Position numbers and translations under genes: made by a program
Notes under the pieces: generated by a model
Told to the model about the DNA's origin: nothing
What the model saw: only the letters and a program-made list of their open reading frames with translations
The model's database searches: none
From: Microbacterium croceum
GTDB taxonomy: Bacteria > Actinomycetota > Actinomycetes > Actinomycetales > Microbacteriaceae
Length of the DNA stretch: 64,000 nucleotides
Reading direction: 5' to 3'
Assembly (NCBI RefSeq): GCF_023091245.1
Contig: NZ_JAHWXN010000001.1
Location: forward strand, 2,604,001-2,668,000
Part shown: piece after piece, positions 1 to 7,724 of the stretch
Layout: every line of letters starts with the position of its first letter
Position numbering within the stretch: position 1 is the first letter of the stretch

Positions 1-2
1 CG

Positions 3-1151
3 CTCACCGGCATCGACCCGGTAGGAGTCCGCACGTACCGCGAGGGAATCGTCGCGAAGAAGTTCAAGGGCCTCGAGGGGCTGGTCAAGGCACGCGGCAT
101 CACCACCGTGGCCGGCACCGGACGCCTCAACGCCGACCGGACGGTGAGCGTCGGCGACGACGTCTACACCGGCACAGACGTCGTGCTGGCGACCGGGTCG
201 TACAGCCGCACGCTCCCCGGCCTCGAGATCGGCGGACGGATCATCACGAGCGAGCAGGCACTCGCTCTCGACGTCATCCCGGAGCGCGTGCTCATCCTCG
301 GTGGCGGCGTGATCGGCGTCGAGTTCGCCAGTGTGTGGCGTTCCTTCGGCTCCGAGGTCACGATCATCGAGGCGCTCCCGCACCTCGTGCCCAACGAGGA
401 CATCGCCCTCAGCAAGGGCCTCGAGCGTGCCTTCCGTCGCCGCGGCATCCAGTACTCCCTCGGTGTCCGCTTCCAGAGCGCGGTCCAGGACGACTCCTCT
501 GTGTCTGTCACGCTCGAAGACGGCAAGGAGTTCTCGGCGGACTACCTGCTGGTCGCCGTCGGACGTGGACCGGTCACCGCGAACCTCGGTTTCGAGGAGG
601 CCGGAGTGACGCTCGACCGCGGATTCGTGACGGTCGACGACGATCTGCGCACCGGGGTCCCCGGCCTCTGGGCCGTCGGCGACATCGTTCCCGGCCTGCA
701 GCTCGCGCACCGTGGGTTCCAGCAGGGCATCGCCGTCGCGGAGCGGATCTCGGGCCTCACCCCCGTGAACGTGCCCGACCTGCAGATCCCGAAAGTGACC
801 TACTCGAGCCCGGAGGTCGCCTCGGTCGGCGTCACCGAAGCCGCGGCGATCGCCGAGCACGGCGCCGACGCCGTTTCGGCATATGAGTACAACCTCGCGG
901 GCAACGGGAAGAGCGAGATCATCGGAACCGGCGGCCTCGTGAAGGTCGTACGTCTCAAGGATGGCCCTGTGATCGGCGTCCACCTTCTGGGTGATCGCGT
1001 CGGCGAGCTCATCACCGAGGGGCAGCTCGCTGTGGCCTGGGAGGCCCACCCCGAGGACATCGCGCCGCTGATCCACGCGCACCCCACGCAGAGCGAGGCG
1101 CTCGGCGAGGCCTTCCTCGCCCTGGCCGGAAAGCCCCTGCACGCCCTCTGA
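3..1151 (+). CDS. lpdA: Dihydrolipoyl dehydrogenase (E3), 5' end missing
   Basis: This is the FAD-dependent E3 subunit that reoxidises the lipoyl groups of pyruvate and 2-oxoglutarate dehydrogenase complexes using NAD+. The frame is open from base 3, so the N-terminus, with the FAD dinucleotide motif and redox-active disulfide, lies upstream of the window. What remains shows the NAD-binding glycine motif (LGGGVIGVEFA), the second FAD motif (LWAVGDIVPG) and the C-terminal dimer-interface motif IHAHPTQSEAL, whose His and Glu form the catalytic acid-base pair. The next gene, 67 bp away, is the E2 subunit sucB, which it would serve. Identification is firm; only its complete length is unknown. Confidence 0.93.
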   Translation, partial: LTGIDPVGVRTYREGIVAKKFKGLEGLVKARGITTVAGTGRLNADRTVSVGDDVYTGTDVVLATGSYSRTLPGLEIGGRIITSEQALALDVIPERVLILGGGVIGVEFASVWRSFGSEVTIIEALPHLVPNEDIALSKGLERAFRRRGIQYSLGVRFQSAVQDDSSVSVTLEDGKEFSADYLLVAVGRGPVTANLGFEEAGVTLDRGFVTVDDDLRTGVPGLWAVGDIVPGLQLAHRGFQQGIAVAERISGLTPVNVPDLQIPKVTYSSPEVASVGVTEAAAIAEHGADAVSAYEYNLAGNGKSEIIGTGGLVKVVRLKDGPVIGVHLLGDRVGELITEGQLAVAWEAHPEDIAPLIHAHPTQSEALGEAFLALAGKPLHAL

Positions 1152-1218
1152 GCACCAACCGGTGCCTGAGTCACTAAGCTAGACAAGCGTCAACACACTT
1201 CCTGAAGGAGACTCCGTC

Positions 1219-2970
1219 ATGAGCACATCCGTCATCCTCCCCGCTCTCGGTGAGAGCGTCACAGAGGGTACGGTCACCCGCTGGCTCAAGCAGGTGGGCG
1301 ACACCGTACAGGCGGACGAGGGCCTGCTGGAGATCTCGACCGACAAGGTCGACACCGAGATCCCCTCCCCCGTCAGCGGCGTTATCGAGGAGATCCTCGT
1401 CGCCGAGGACGAAACCGTCGAGGTCGGCGCCCTGCTGGCCCGCATCGGAGATGGAAGCGCTGCAGCACCTGCTGCGGATGCTCCGGCCGCTGCTGAGCCT
1501 GCCGCAGAAGCAGCCCCCGCACCCGCCGCCGAGGCAGCACCTGCACCCGCCACCGAGGCAGCACCCACACCCGCCGCTGAGCCTGCTCCGGCCGCCGCGC
1601 CCGCTGGCGATGCGACCGACATCGTCCTCCCGGAACTCGGTGAGAGCGTCACCGAGGGCACCGTGACCCGCTGGCTCAAGCAGATCGGTGACACAGTCGC
1701 CGTCGACGAGGCCCTCCTCGAGATCTCGACCGACAAGGTCGACACCGAGATCCCGTCGCCGGTCGCCGGTGTGCTGCAGGAGATCGTCGCCGCCGAGGAC
1801 GAGACAGTTTCCGTCGGCGCTGTGCTGGCACGCGTCGGCTCGGGTGCCGCCCCGGCAGCGCCCGCTCCCGCGGCAGAGGCTCCCGCTGCGGCTCCGGCAC
1901 CTGCTCCCGCTGCGGCTCCGGCACCCGCCGCTGCGGCTCCGGCACCCGCCGCCGCGGCTCCGGCACCCGCCGCCGCGGCCCCCGCACCTGCCGCTCCCGC
2001 TCCGGCCGCGGCTGCTGCCCCGGCACCCGCCGCTCCCGCACTGGCACTGCCGACCGAGAGCGACAACCTGTACGTGACCCCGCTGGTTCGTCGCCTCGCG
2101 TCACAGCAGGGTGTCGACCTCGCTTCCGTCACCGGCACCGGTGTCGGTGGACGCATCCGCAAGGAAGACGTGCTCAAGGCTGCGGAGACGGCCACGGCCG
2201 CCCCGGCAGCGGGTGCTCCGGCAGCTGCCGCTCCTGCACCGCTTGAGGTCTCTCCGCTGCGCGGCACGACCCAGCCGATGTCCCGCCTGCGCAAGGTGCT
2301 CGCCGAGCGGGCGGTCGCGTCGATGCAGCAGACGGCTCAGCTGACCACGGTAGTCGAGGTCGATGTCACCGATCTCGCGAACTACCGCGACAGCGTCAAG
2401 GGATCGTTCCTGGAGAAGACGGGTGACAAGCTCTCGTTCCTGCCGTTCTTCGCTCTGGCCACGGCGGAGGCGCTGCGGGCGTTCCCGATCATCAACGCGA
2501 CGGTGAAGGACGACCAGATCGTCTATCCCGCTACCGAGAACGTGTCGATCGCTGTCGACACCGAGCGCGGTCTGCTCACGCCCGTGCTGCGTGATGCCGC
2601 CTCGAAGAACATCGCTCAGATCGCGCACGAGATCGCCGACCTGGCGGCGCGCACGCGCGACAACAAGCTGAAGCCCGACGAGCTCGCGGGCGGCACGTTC
2701 ACACTGACCAACACCGGTTCGCGTGGCGCGCTGTTCGACACGCCCGTGGTGTTCCTGCCGCAGTCGGCGATCCTCGGCACTGGCACGGTCGTCAAGCGCC
2801 CCGGCCTCGTGAAGGTCGGCGGCTCGGACGCCATCGCGATCCGCTCGTACGTGTACCTCGCGCTCTCGTACGACCACCGGATCATCGACGGTGCCGACGC
2901 TGCCCGCTTCCTCGGCGCGGTCAAGGCCCGCCTCGAGGCTGCGCAGTTCGCCGCACAGCTCGGCGCCTGA
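1219..2970 (+). CDS. sucB: Dihydrolipoamide acyltransferase (E2), two lipoyl domains
   Basis: This is the core acyltransferase of a 2-oxoacid dehydrogenase complex, 583 residues. In order it has a lipoyl domain (about 1-78, lipoyl Lys43 in STDKVDTE), an Ala/Pro linker, a second nearly identical lipoyl domain (about 136-213, Lys173), a long Ala/Pro linker, the E3/E1 binding domain (about 279-315, with [13 protein letters not shown]) and the catalytic domain ending in SYDHRIIDG with catalytic His553. AAGGAG lies 9 nt before the ATG. In actinobacteria one E2 can serve both pyruvate and 2-oxoglutarate dehydrogenase, so the symbol sucB may understate its role. A hairpin with a T tail just after the stop should end transcription. 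Confidence 0.95.
   Translation: MSTSVILPALGESVTEGTVTRWLKQVGDTVQADEGLLEISTDKVDTEIPSPVSGVIEEILVAEDETVEVGALLARIGDGSAAAPAADAPAAAEPAAEAAPAPAAEAAPAPATEAAPTPAAEPAPAAAPAGDATDIVLPELGESVTEGTVTRWLKQIGDTVAVDEALLEISTDKVDTEIPSPVAGVLQEIVAAEDETVSVGAVLARVGSGAAPAAPAPAAEAPAAAPAPAPAAAPAPAAAAPAPAAAAPAPAAAAPAPAAPAPAAAAAPAPAAPALALPTESDNLYVTPLVRRLASQQGVDLASVTGTGVGGRIRKEDVLKAAETATAAPAAGAPAAAAPAPLEVSPLRGTTQPMSRLRKVLAERAVASMQQTAQLTTVVEVDVTDLANYRDSVKGSFLEKTGDKLSFLPFFALATAEALRAFPIINATVKDDQIVYPATENVSIAVDTERGLLTPVLRDAASKNIAQIAHEIADLAARTRDNKLKPDELAGGTFTLTNTGSRGALFDTPVVFLPQSAILGTGTVVKRPGLVKVGGSDAIAIRSYVYLALSYDHRIIDGADAARFLGAVKARLEAAQFAAQLGA
1909..1992 (+). repeat. Four tandem 21-bp units in the sucB linker
   Basis: Four consecutive 21-bp units begin at 1909, 1930, 1951 and 1972. 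The first two are identical and the others differ by a few bases. Each encodes seven residues of the pattern AAAPAPA, the flexible linker that lets the lipoyl arms swing. The copy number could vary by slippage without breaking the frame. Confidence 0.85.
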
Positions 2971-2979
2971 TCCGACCCA

Positions 2980-4506
2980 TCATTCTGGCTGGTCCGCGAC
3001 GTCATACACGCCGCGGACCAGCCATTTTTCGTTGATCCGCACCAGCACCAGCACCCGTCCGGCTCGCGAATCCGCACCACGGCGCACATCCGCCTTCCCC
3101 TGCTGCTCCGGAGTCAGCCGGATGACGGCTGCATCCCCGTATTCATCGACGAGCTCCATCTGCGAGGAATCCGTTGCCTCCCCGCCGCGGGCACCCTCCC
3201 CGCCGAGCGATGCAAGCACGTCGGACGATCCGTCCGCGACGGCCTGGGCGCACACCTCGTCGCCGATGTCGAAGCACTTCGAGATCTCCCGGAGCAACCG
3301 GGCTGCTGCGTTCACCGGGTCCTCTTCCGACCCGATCGGCGCCGATTCGGCAGCGGACGGCGACGGCGTCGCGTCGGCCTCTCGCCCACGAGGATCGGCG
3401 CGAGGAGCAGACGCAGGGGCGTTCCCTCCCTCTGCATCGGATGTCTGAACCGCCCCGGCCCGATCCGTCGCACCGTCGGCCACCTCGCTGGTCGCACCAC
3501 GGGGCCAGAGAAGCCCGATGAGCAGCACGGCGATCGCCGCCCCTCCCGCCACGAACAGCGATCGGCGACGAGGCCGGAGCGAACTACGGCGCTTCGCCGC
3601 CCGTGCCTCCGCATGCCCACGAACGAACCGAGCACGAGACACCTCCGCGCGCTCGCGGACCCGCATCGCAATGCCCGCGGCCAAAGCCGCCCCGCCCGAG
3701 AACGGCCCCCCTCGTCCCGCGCGGTCTTCGCGACTGCGCTGCGGTGTGCTCCGTCGCAGAGTCGCACGACCGTCTCGACGCGAAGGCGTCGACGAGCGAT
3801 CGCCCCGCAACGCCGCGATCGCGGGACTCTCCGCGGGAACCGGCGCGAACCCTTCACGCCGGAGGACCCTCGGCGCGGCGATCTCGAGCACCTCCCGTTC
3901 CCACTTCTCGAGCAGCAGCGATGGCACACGACGCTGCTGCTCGAGGTTCGTGCGCAGCCCCTCCTCCACGACACCCAGCAGGCGCCTCTGCATCTTCTCG
4001 GTGCAGCTCTCCCCGAGCTGTGCTACCAGCAGCACGACCCCCGCGCGCGCCTCGTCCCCCTCACCCAGCACGAAGACGGGTCTCCCCTCGTCCGTCAGCC
4101 ACCAGGCGCCGGTCGTCTCCTCGACCGCGTCGCCGCGTCCGAGCTCGGCCAGGGCTCGGAGCAGACTCACCACCAAGGTGCTGCACTCTCCCGGTGACAG
4201 AGCCTCGCCAGCCGCCGCGCGGCGTCCCAGGAACGTCGACGCCCGCTCCGTGCACCAGGGAAGCAGCACGTCATGCCCCTGCGCCCGACGCACGATATCG
4301 AGGGGGCCGGCCACATGCTCCGACCCTCCGAACCGCCATCCTTCCCAGCCGGCCAGAGCCGCCGCATCGACCCGGACGGCCACGGCGTCCCCTCGCGTGA
4401 CCAGAACCCCGGCGAACGGACCCTCCTCCGACTCGATCACGCGGATCACGCGATGCACCCCCGGGACGAGCGGGGGTGCAGGGACATCGGTGGCGGCGGC
4501 TGGCAT
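2980..4506 (-). CDS. Membrane protein with kinase-like N-terminal region
   Basis: I do not recognise a named family for this 508-residue protein. Residues about 1-215 are hydrophilic and read like a degraded protein-kinase fold, with LSPGECSTLVVSLLRALAEL followed by a WLTDEGRPVFVLGEG stretch, but I see no HRD or DFG motif. A basic, low-complexity region leads to one membrane segment (about 325-347), then a Ser/Ala-rich spacer and a C-terminal part ending in VLVLVRINEKWLVRGVYDV, reminiscent of an NTF2-like extracellular domain. The frame is open further upstream, but the ATG at 4506 is preferred because the upstream residues look non-coding. Its 3' end carries the sucB terminator. Function unknown. 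Confidence 0.7.
   Translation of the reverse strand: MPAAATDVPAPPLVPGVHRVIRVIESEEGPFAGVLVTRGDAVAVRVDAAALAGWEGWRFGGSEHVAGPLDIVRRAQGHDVLLPWCTERASTFLGRRAAAGEALSPGECSTLVVSLLRALAELGRGDAVEETTGAWWLTDEGRPVFVLGEGDEARAGVVLLVAQLGESCTEKMQRRLLGVVEEGLRTNLEQQRRVPSLLLEKWEREVLEIAAPRVLRREGFAPVPAESPAIAALRGDRSSTPSRRDGRATLRRSTPQRSREDRAGRGGPFSGGAALAAGIAMRVRERAEVSRARFVRGHAEARAAKRRSSLRPRRRSLFVAGGAAIAVLLIGLLWPRGATSEVADGATDRAGAVQTSDAEGGNAPASAPRADPRGREADATPSPSAAESAPIGSEEDPVNAAARLLREISKCFDIGDEVCAQAVADGSSDVLASLGGEGARGGEATDSSQMELVDEYGDAAVIRLTPEQQGKADVRRGADSRAGRVLVLVRINEKWLVRGVYDVADQPE
2986..3029 (+). terminator. Rho-independent terminator of sucB inside the convergent gene
   Basis: A perfect 13-bp stem (2986-2998 with 3012-3024) encloses a 13-nt loop and is followed on the plus strand by TTTTT. 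It lies 15 bp after the sucB stop. It also lies wholly within the last codons of the convergent gene at 2980-4506. Confidence 0.85.
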
Positions 4507-4681
4507 GTCTCCATCAGAGCCGAACGGAGCGCAGTGCGGAGCCGATCCGATCCGATGTGCAGGAATCCTCTGCGATCGACGACCTGTGCAGGAGCCGTCG
4601 ATCACCCCTCCGACGCCGAGGACGCTCCGCTGGACGCGAACGCCGTCAATCACGGCCTCCGGACTCGGTAGGCTGGTGCGC

Positions 4682-5392
4682 ATGGCAAAGCGTGCTCCCG
4701 AACCCGAAAAGCGTCCTGGGTTCTTCTCCCAGATCAAGTCCCTCTTCCGGTTCACCCGTGAGGCGTACGCCTGGCTGCCGTGGGCACAGATCGGAATCCT
4801 GATCGGCGGCGTCCTGCTCGGACTCATCGCCGGCTACCTCATCCCTCCGTTCCAGATCTGGACGCTCATCCTCTGGGGCATCAGCGGACTGATGTTCGGC
4901 GTACTCGGCGCGATGTTCCTCATGACGCGACTCTCCACGTCGGCGATGTACTCGAAGATCGACGGCATGCCCGGAGCCACCGGCCACGTGCTCAGCACGA
5001 GCCTCGGCCGCCGCTGGCAGGCCTCCGAGACGCCTGTCGGGATCAACCCGAAGACCCAGGAGGCGGTCTACCGCACTGTCGGTCGCGGCGGCGTCGTGAT
5101 CGTCGGCGAAGGCGCGCGCGGTCGTCTCACCCGTCTCGTCAACGAAGAGCGCAGCAAGGTGCAGCGCGTCGCGAACGGCGTCCCTGTGACGGTGCTCTAC
5201 GTCGGACACGGCGAAGACGACGTGACCATCGCCGACCTCGCCAAGACCATCAAGAAGCTCCCGAAGGCGATCGACAAGGCCACTCTCGCTGCTGTCATCC
5301 GCCGCATCGAGTCGGTGTCCCAGTCGCTCTCCTCGCTCCCGATCCCCAAGGGGATCGACCCGACGAAGGTCCGCGCGCAGCGCCCGCGCTGA
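4682..5392 (+). CDS. DUF4191 family membrane protein
   Basis: This 236-residue protein matches the actinobacterial DUF4191 family (Rv2219 type). After a basic start it has two hydrophobic segments (about 33-58 and 63-84), then a soluble part containing GRGGVVIVGEGARGRLTRL and a Lys-rich KTIKKLPKAIDK stretch. The molecular role is unknown. In mycobacteria it precedes RDD and glnA1; here the rimK pair intervenes. The -10-like TAGGCT at 4669-4674 ends 7 nt before the ATG and there is no Shine-Dalgarno, which suggests leaderless translation and fixes this start although the frame is open far upstream. Confidence 0.85.
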   Translation: MAKRAPEPEKRPGFFSQIKSLFRFTREAYAWLPWAQIGILIGGVLLGLIAGYLIPPFQIWTLILWGISGLMFGVLGAMFLMTRLSTSAMYSKIDGMPGATGHVLSTSLGRRWQASETPVGINPKTQEAVYRTVGRGGVVIVGEGARGRLTRLVNEERSKVQRVANGVPVTVLYVGHGEDDVTIADLAKTIKKLPKAIDKATLAAVIRRIESVSQSLSSLPIPKGIDPTKVRAQRPR

Positions 5393-5414
5393 CCCGCAGT
5401 TTGCACTGGACGAC

Positions 5415-5453
5415 GAAGCGCGGCCGCCCTCCTCGGAGGTGCGGCCGCGCTTC
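5415..5453. terminator. Bidirectional hairpin between DUF4191 and rimK
   Basis: A 13-bp GC-rich stem (5415-5427 with 5441-5453) continues into an inner CCTCC/GGAGG stem. It sits between the convergent ends of the DUF4191 gene and the RimK gene and can serve both. Confidence 0.75.
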
Positions 5454-5460
5454 TGTCATG

Positions 5461-6648
5461 TCACTCCGAGAGCGGCTGCCGCGGGAGACGTCGCACCTTC
5501 GCGCGCCGGCGACGGCGCTCCGGGATCATCGAGCGCATCTCGTCGAGCTTCCCGAAGCAGAACAGACGATCCTCGGCCTCGAGCACGACGTGCTTGCGCG
5601 GGTTGGGGATCACGCTGGCGCCACGGTGCAGCGTCAGCACCGTGATGTCACGCTCCCAGAGACCGGCCTCACCCAGGGTCTTGCCCACGAGGTCGACCGC
5701 CCCGTGCACCATCAGCTCCGCCACGCCGTAGCCCGTGGACACCGTCAAGCGCTGCCGCACGTCGATCTCGGGGAATGCCACCTGCCCCGCGATGTAGTCG
5801 ATGATCGCGCCGGCGACATCGAGCTTCGTCGCGGTCTCGATGCCCTGGAGCCCCGGCGAGGAGTTCACCTCCATGACGAGCGGACCATCGTCGCCCTCCA
5901 GCATGTCGACGCCGGCGACACGCAGACCCATGATCTGAGCGGAGCGCACAGCGGCCCGCTCATACACCGGATCGAGCTCGATCGCCTCGACCGAACCACC
6001 GCGGTGCACATTCGAGCGGAACTCATCTCCTGCTGCGGAGCGTCGCATCGCCGCGACCACGCGATCGCCCACGACCAGTGCGCGGATATCGCGCCCGCGG
6101 CTCTCCGCGATGAACTTCTGGATCAGCACGTTCTGCTTCGTGGAGTGCAGCGTCTCGATGATCGCCTCCGCGACCTTCACCTGCGGAGCGAGGATCACCC
6201 CGATCCCCTGCGTGCCCTCGAGGAGCTTGATGACCACCGGCGCACCTCCCACCCGCTCGATCGCCGGGCGCACGTCGGCCCGATTGCGCACGAAGGCGGT
6301 CGGCGGCATCGCGATGTTGTGACGGGACAGGATCTGGTTGGCGCGGAGCTTGTCGCGCGCGCTGGAGATGCCGTTCGCCGTGTTCGGCGTGTACACGTCC
6401 ATCTGCTCGAACTGGCGCACCACGGCGGTGCCAAAGTAGGTGATCGAGTTGCCGATGCGCGGCAGGATGGCGTCATAGTCGCTGAGCTGTCTGCCGCGGT
6501 AGTGCAGGTCCGGTTCATCTGCGGTGAGGTCGATCGCGAAGCGCAGGGTGTTGAGCACCTTGACGTTGTGGCCGCGCTGGAGGGCAGCCGCACGCAGTCG
6601 CTGGGTGGAGTACGCCTGAGGCGCACGGGAGAGCACTGCGATCTTCAC
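5461..6648 (-). CDS. rimK: RimK-type glutamate ligase with C-terminal RCK_C-like domain
   Basis: This ATP-grasp ligase (395 residues) belongs to the RimK family, which adds glutamates to the C-terminus of ribosomal protein S6 in other bacteria. Residues about 1-95 form the pre-ATP-grasp domain. Residues 96-290 are ATP-grasp, with the ATP-binding stretch VVIKLLEGTQGIGV and the Mg-binding MEVNSSPGLQGIE near 259-271. RimK is usually about 300 residues; here about 305-367 add a TrkA-C/RCK_C-like domain (GKTLGEAGLWERDITVL, then VLEAEDRLFCFG) and a basic tail. The GTG at 6648 is the start because KIAVLSRAP matches the family N-terminus. A RimB-like peptidase gene diverges 25 bp away. The true substrate is untested. 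Confidence 0.85.
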   Translation of the reverse strand: MKIAVLSRAPQAYSTQRLRAAALQRGHNVKVLNTLRFAIDLTADEPDLHYRGRQLSDYDAILPRIGNSITYFGTAVVRQFEQMDVYTPNTANGISSARDKLRANQILSRHNIAMPPTAFVRNRADVRPAIERVGGAPVVIKLLEGTQGIGVILAPQVKVAEAIIETLHSTKQNVLIQKFIAESRGRDIRALVVGDRVVAAMRRSAAGDEFRSNVHRGGSVEAIELDPVYERAAVRSAQIMGLRVAGVDMLEGDDGPLVMEVNSSPGLQGIETATKLDVAGAIIDYIAGQVAFPEIDVRQRLTVSTGYGVAELMVHGAVDLVGKTLGEAGLWERDITVLTLHRGASVIPNPRKHVVLEAEDRLFCFGKLDEMRSMIPERRRRRAKVRRLPRQPLSE

Positions 6649-6673
6649 GGAGAATTCCTGCCAGGATGGTCGG

Positions 6674-7153
6674 GTGACTAAGACATCCCATTCAAACACT
6701 CTTACAGGGTGGCGAGAATGGGTTGCGTTGCCCGATCTCGGCGTCGACTGGATCAAAGCCAAGATCGACACCGGCGCGCGCACATCGTCGCTGCACGCAT
6801 TCGACATCCAGGAGTTCGACCGCGAGGGCGAGTCCTGGGTGAGATTCCGCGTCAAGCCCTGGCAGGACAGCCAGGAGGACACGGTGGTGGTCGAGACCCC
6901 CGTGCACGATAGACGCGCCGTACGCAGCTCGTCGGGCCATGCCCAGGAGCGCTTGGTCGTCATGCTGCTGATCCGCCTCGTCGACCGCGAGGTGCTGGCC
7001 GAGGTCACTCTAAGCAACCGTGACGAGATGGGCTTCCGCATGCTCATCGGCCGAGAAGCGCTGCGACGCGGATACACCGTGGACCCCGCGCGCTCGTTCC
7101 TGGGCGGACGAGCGCCGCGAGAAGCCCGTCGCCGCAACCGCGGCAAGGCCTGA
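6674..7153 (+). CDS. RimB-like retropepsin-type peptidase (COG4067)
   Basis: This 159-residue protein belongs to the family often annotated as ATP-dependent zinc protease (COG4067, PF05618). The motif DTGARTSSLHA around Asp32 is the DTG signature of retropepsin-like aspartic peptidases, and I see no zinc-binding His motif. The C-terminal part contains MLIGREALRRGYTVDP, typical of the family. In Pseudomonas a member (RimB) is encoded with RimK, so the divergent arrangement here, with only 25 bp between GTG starts, suggests that both act on the same glutamylated substrate. That is inference. CAGGAT at 6662-6667 lies 6 nt before the GTG. Confidence 0.8.
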   Translation: MTKTSHSNTLTGWREWVALPDLGVDWIKAKIDTGARTSSLHAFDIQEFDREGESWVRFRVKPWQDSQEDTVVVETPVHDRRAVRSSSGHAQERLVVMLLIRLVDREVLAEVTLSNRDEMGFRMLIGREALRRGYTVDPARSFLGGRAPREARRRNRGKA

Positions 7154-7166
7154 TCGCCAGACGACG

Positions 7167-7595
7167 TCAGGCGCGGATCAGGACCGTGCCGACGGCCTTG
7201 TCGTGCAGGCCGCGCTGGTCGGCGTCCCAGATGACAGCCGGAATCACGACGATCAGCAGCAGAGTGCGCACGATGGGGCGCCACACCCCGATCCATCCGC
7301 CGTCCATCCGCACGAGACGCAGGCCCACGATGCGATGGCCAGGGCTGCCGCCAACGACGGGGATGAAGACCACCTGCAGCAGCGCGAAGACGAGCAGCGG
7401 GGCGAACTGCGTGAGTCCGGCCTCGGTCGGAAGCGCGAACTGGTTGAAGCCGAGGAAGCCGGTCGCGATGATCGTCGCGGCGGTGTAGTCGATCAAGAGG
7501 GCTCCGATTCGACGCCCGATGCGGCCGATGCTCCGAGATCCTGAGTCCGGGAGTCCGAGTCGCTCACCGGGGTACATGTTCGCTGCATCCGTCAC
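7167..7595 (-). CDS. RDD family membrane protein
   Basis: This 142-residue protein carries the RDD pattern: [12 protein letters not shown] near the N-terminus (Arg and Asp), a hydrophobic segment, a second segment [19 protein letters not shown], then the conserved [14 protein letters not shown] and a C-terminal helix ending with [13 protein letters not shown] proteins are small membrane proteins, some acting as ion transporters; the role here is unknown. TAGGCT (7602-7607 on the minus strand) lies exactly 6 nt before GTG 7595, which makes that leaderless start better than the in-frame ATG at 7577. In mycobacteria the RDD gene also sits next to glnA1. Confidence 0.85.
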   Translation of the reverse strand: MTDAANMYPGERLGLPDSGSRSIGRIGRRIGALLIDYTAATIIATGFLGFNQFALPTEAGLTQFAPLLVFALLQVVFIPVVGGSPGHRIVGLRLVRMDGGWIGVWRPIVRTLLLIVVIPAVIWDADQRGLHDKAVGTVLIRA

Positions 7596-7626
7596 CTCCC
7601 CAGCCTACCGATGCGCTCCGGGCGCT

Positions 7627-7664
7627 GTAACAAGCCCGAAACAAAGCGGACACTCTGGAGAAAT
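7627..7664 (+). promoter_or_regulatory. GlnR-type box upstream of glnA1
   Basis: Four pentamers recur with an exact 11-bp period: GTAAC (7627), GAAAC (7638), GACAC (7649) and GAAAT (7660). This fits the known actinobacterial GlnR consensus gTnAc-n6-GaAAc repeated twice. A -10-like TACTGT follows at 7675-7680. The box predicts nitrogen control of glnA1 by GlnR. Confidence 0.75.
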
Positions 7665-7724
7665 CCCTCAGCCGTACTGTGCAGAATGGCCGTAAGCCAT
7701 CGATCCGCTACACAGGAGTCGTAC

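Noticed and set aside
3518..4681. Upstream extension of the DUF4191 gene
   Set aside because: The extension is antisense to the kinase-like gene and Arg/Ser/Pro-rich; the real ATG at 4682 has a -10 box 7 nt before it.
4780..6681. Plus-strand open frame of 633 codons across DUF4191 and rimK
   Set aside because: It is out of frame with DUF4191 and antisense to rimK, with Arg/His-rich composition and no motif.
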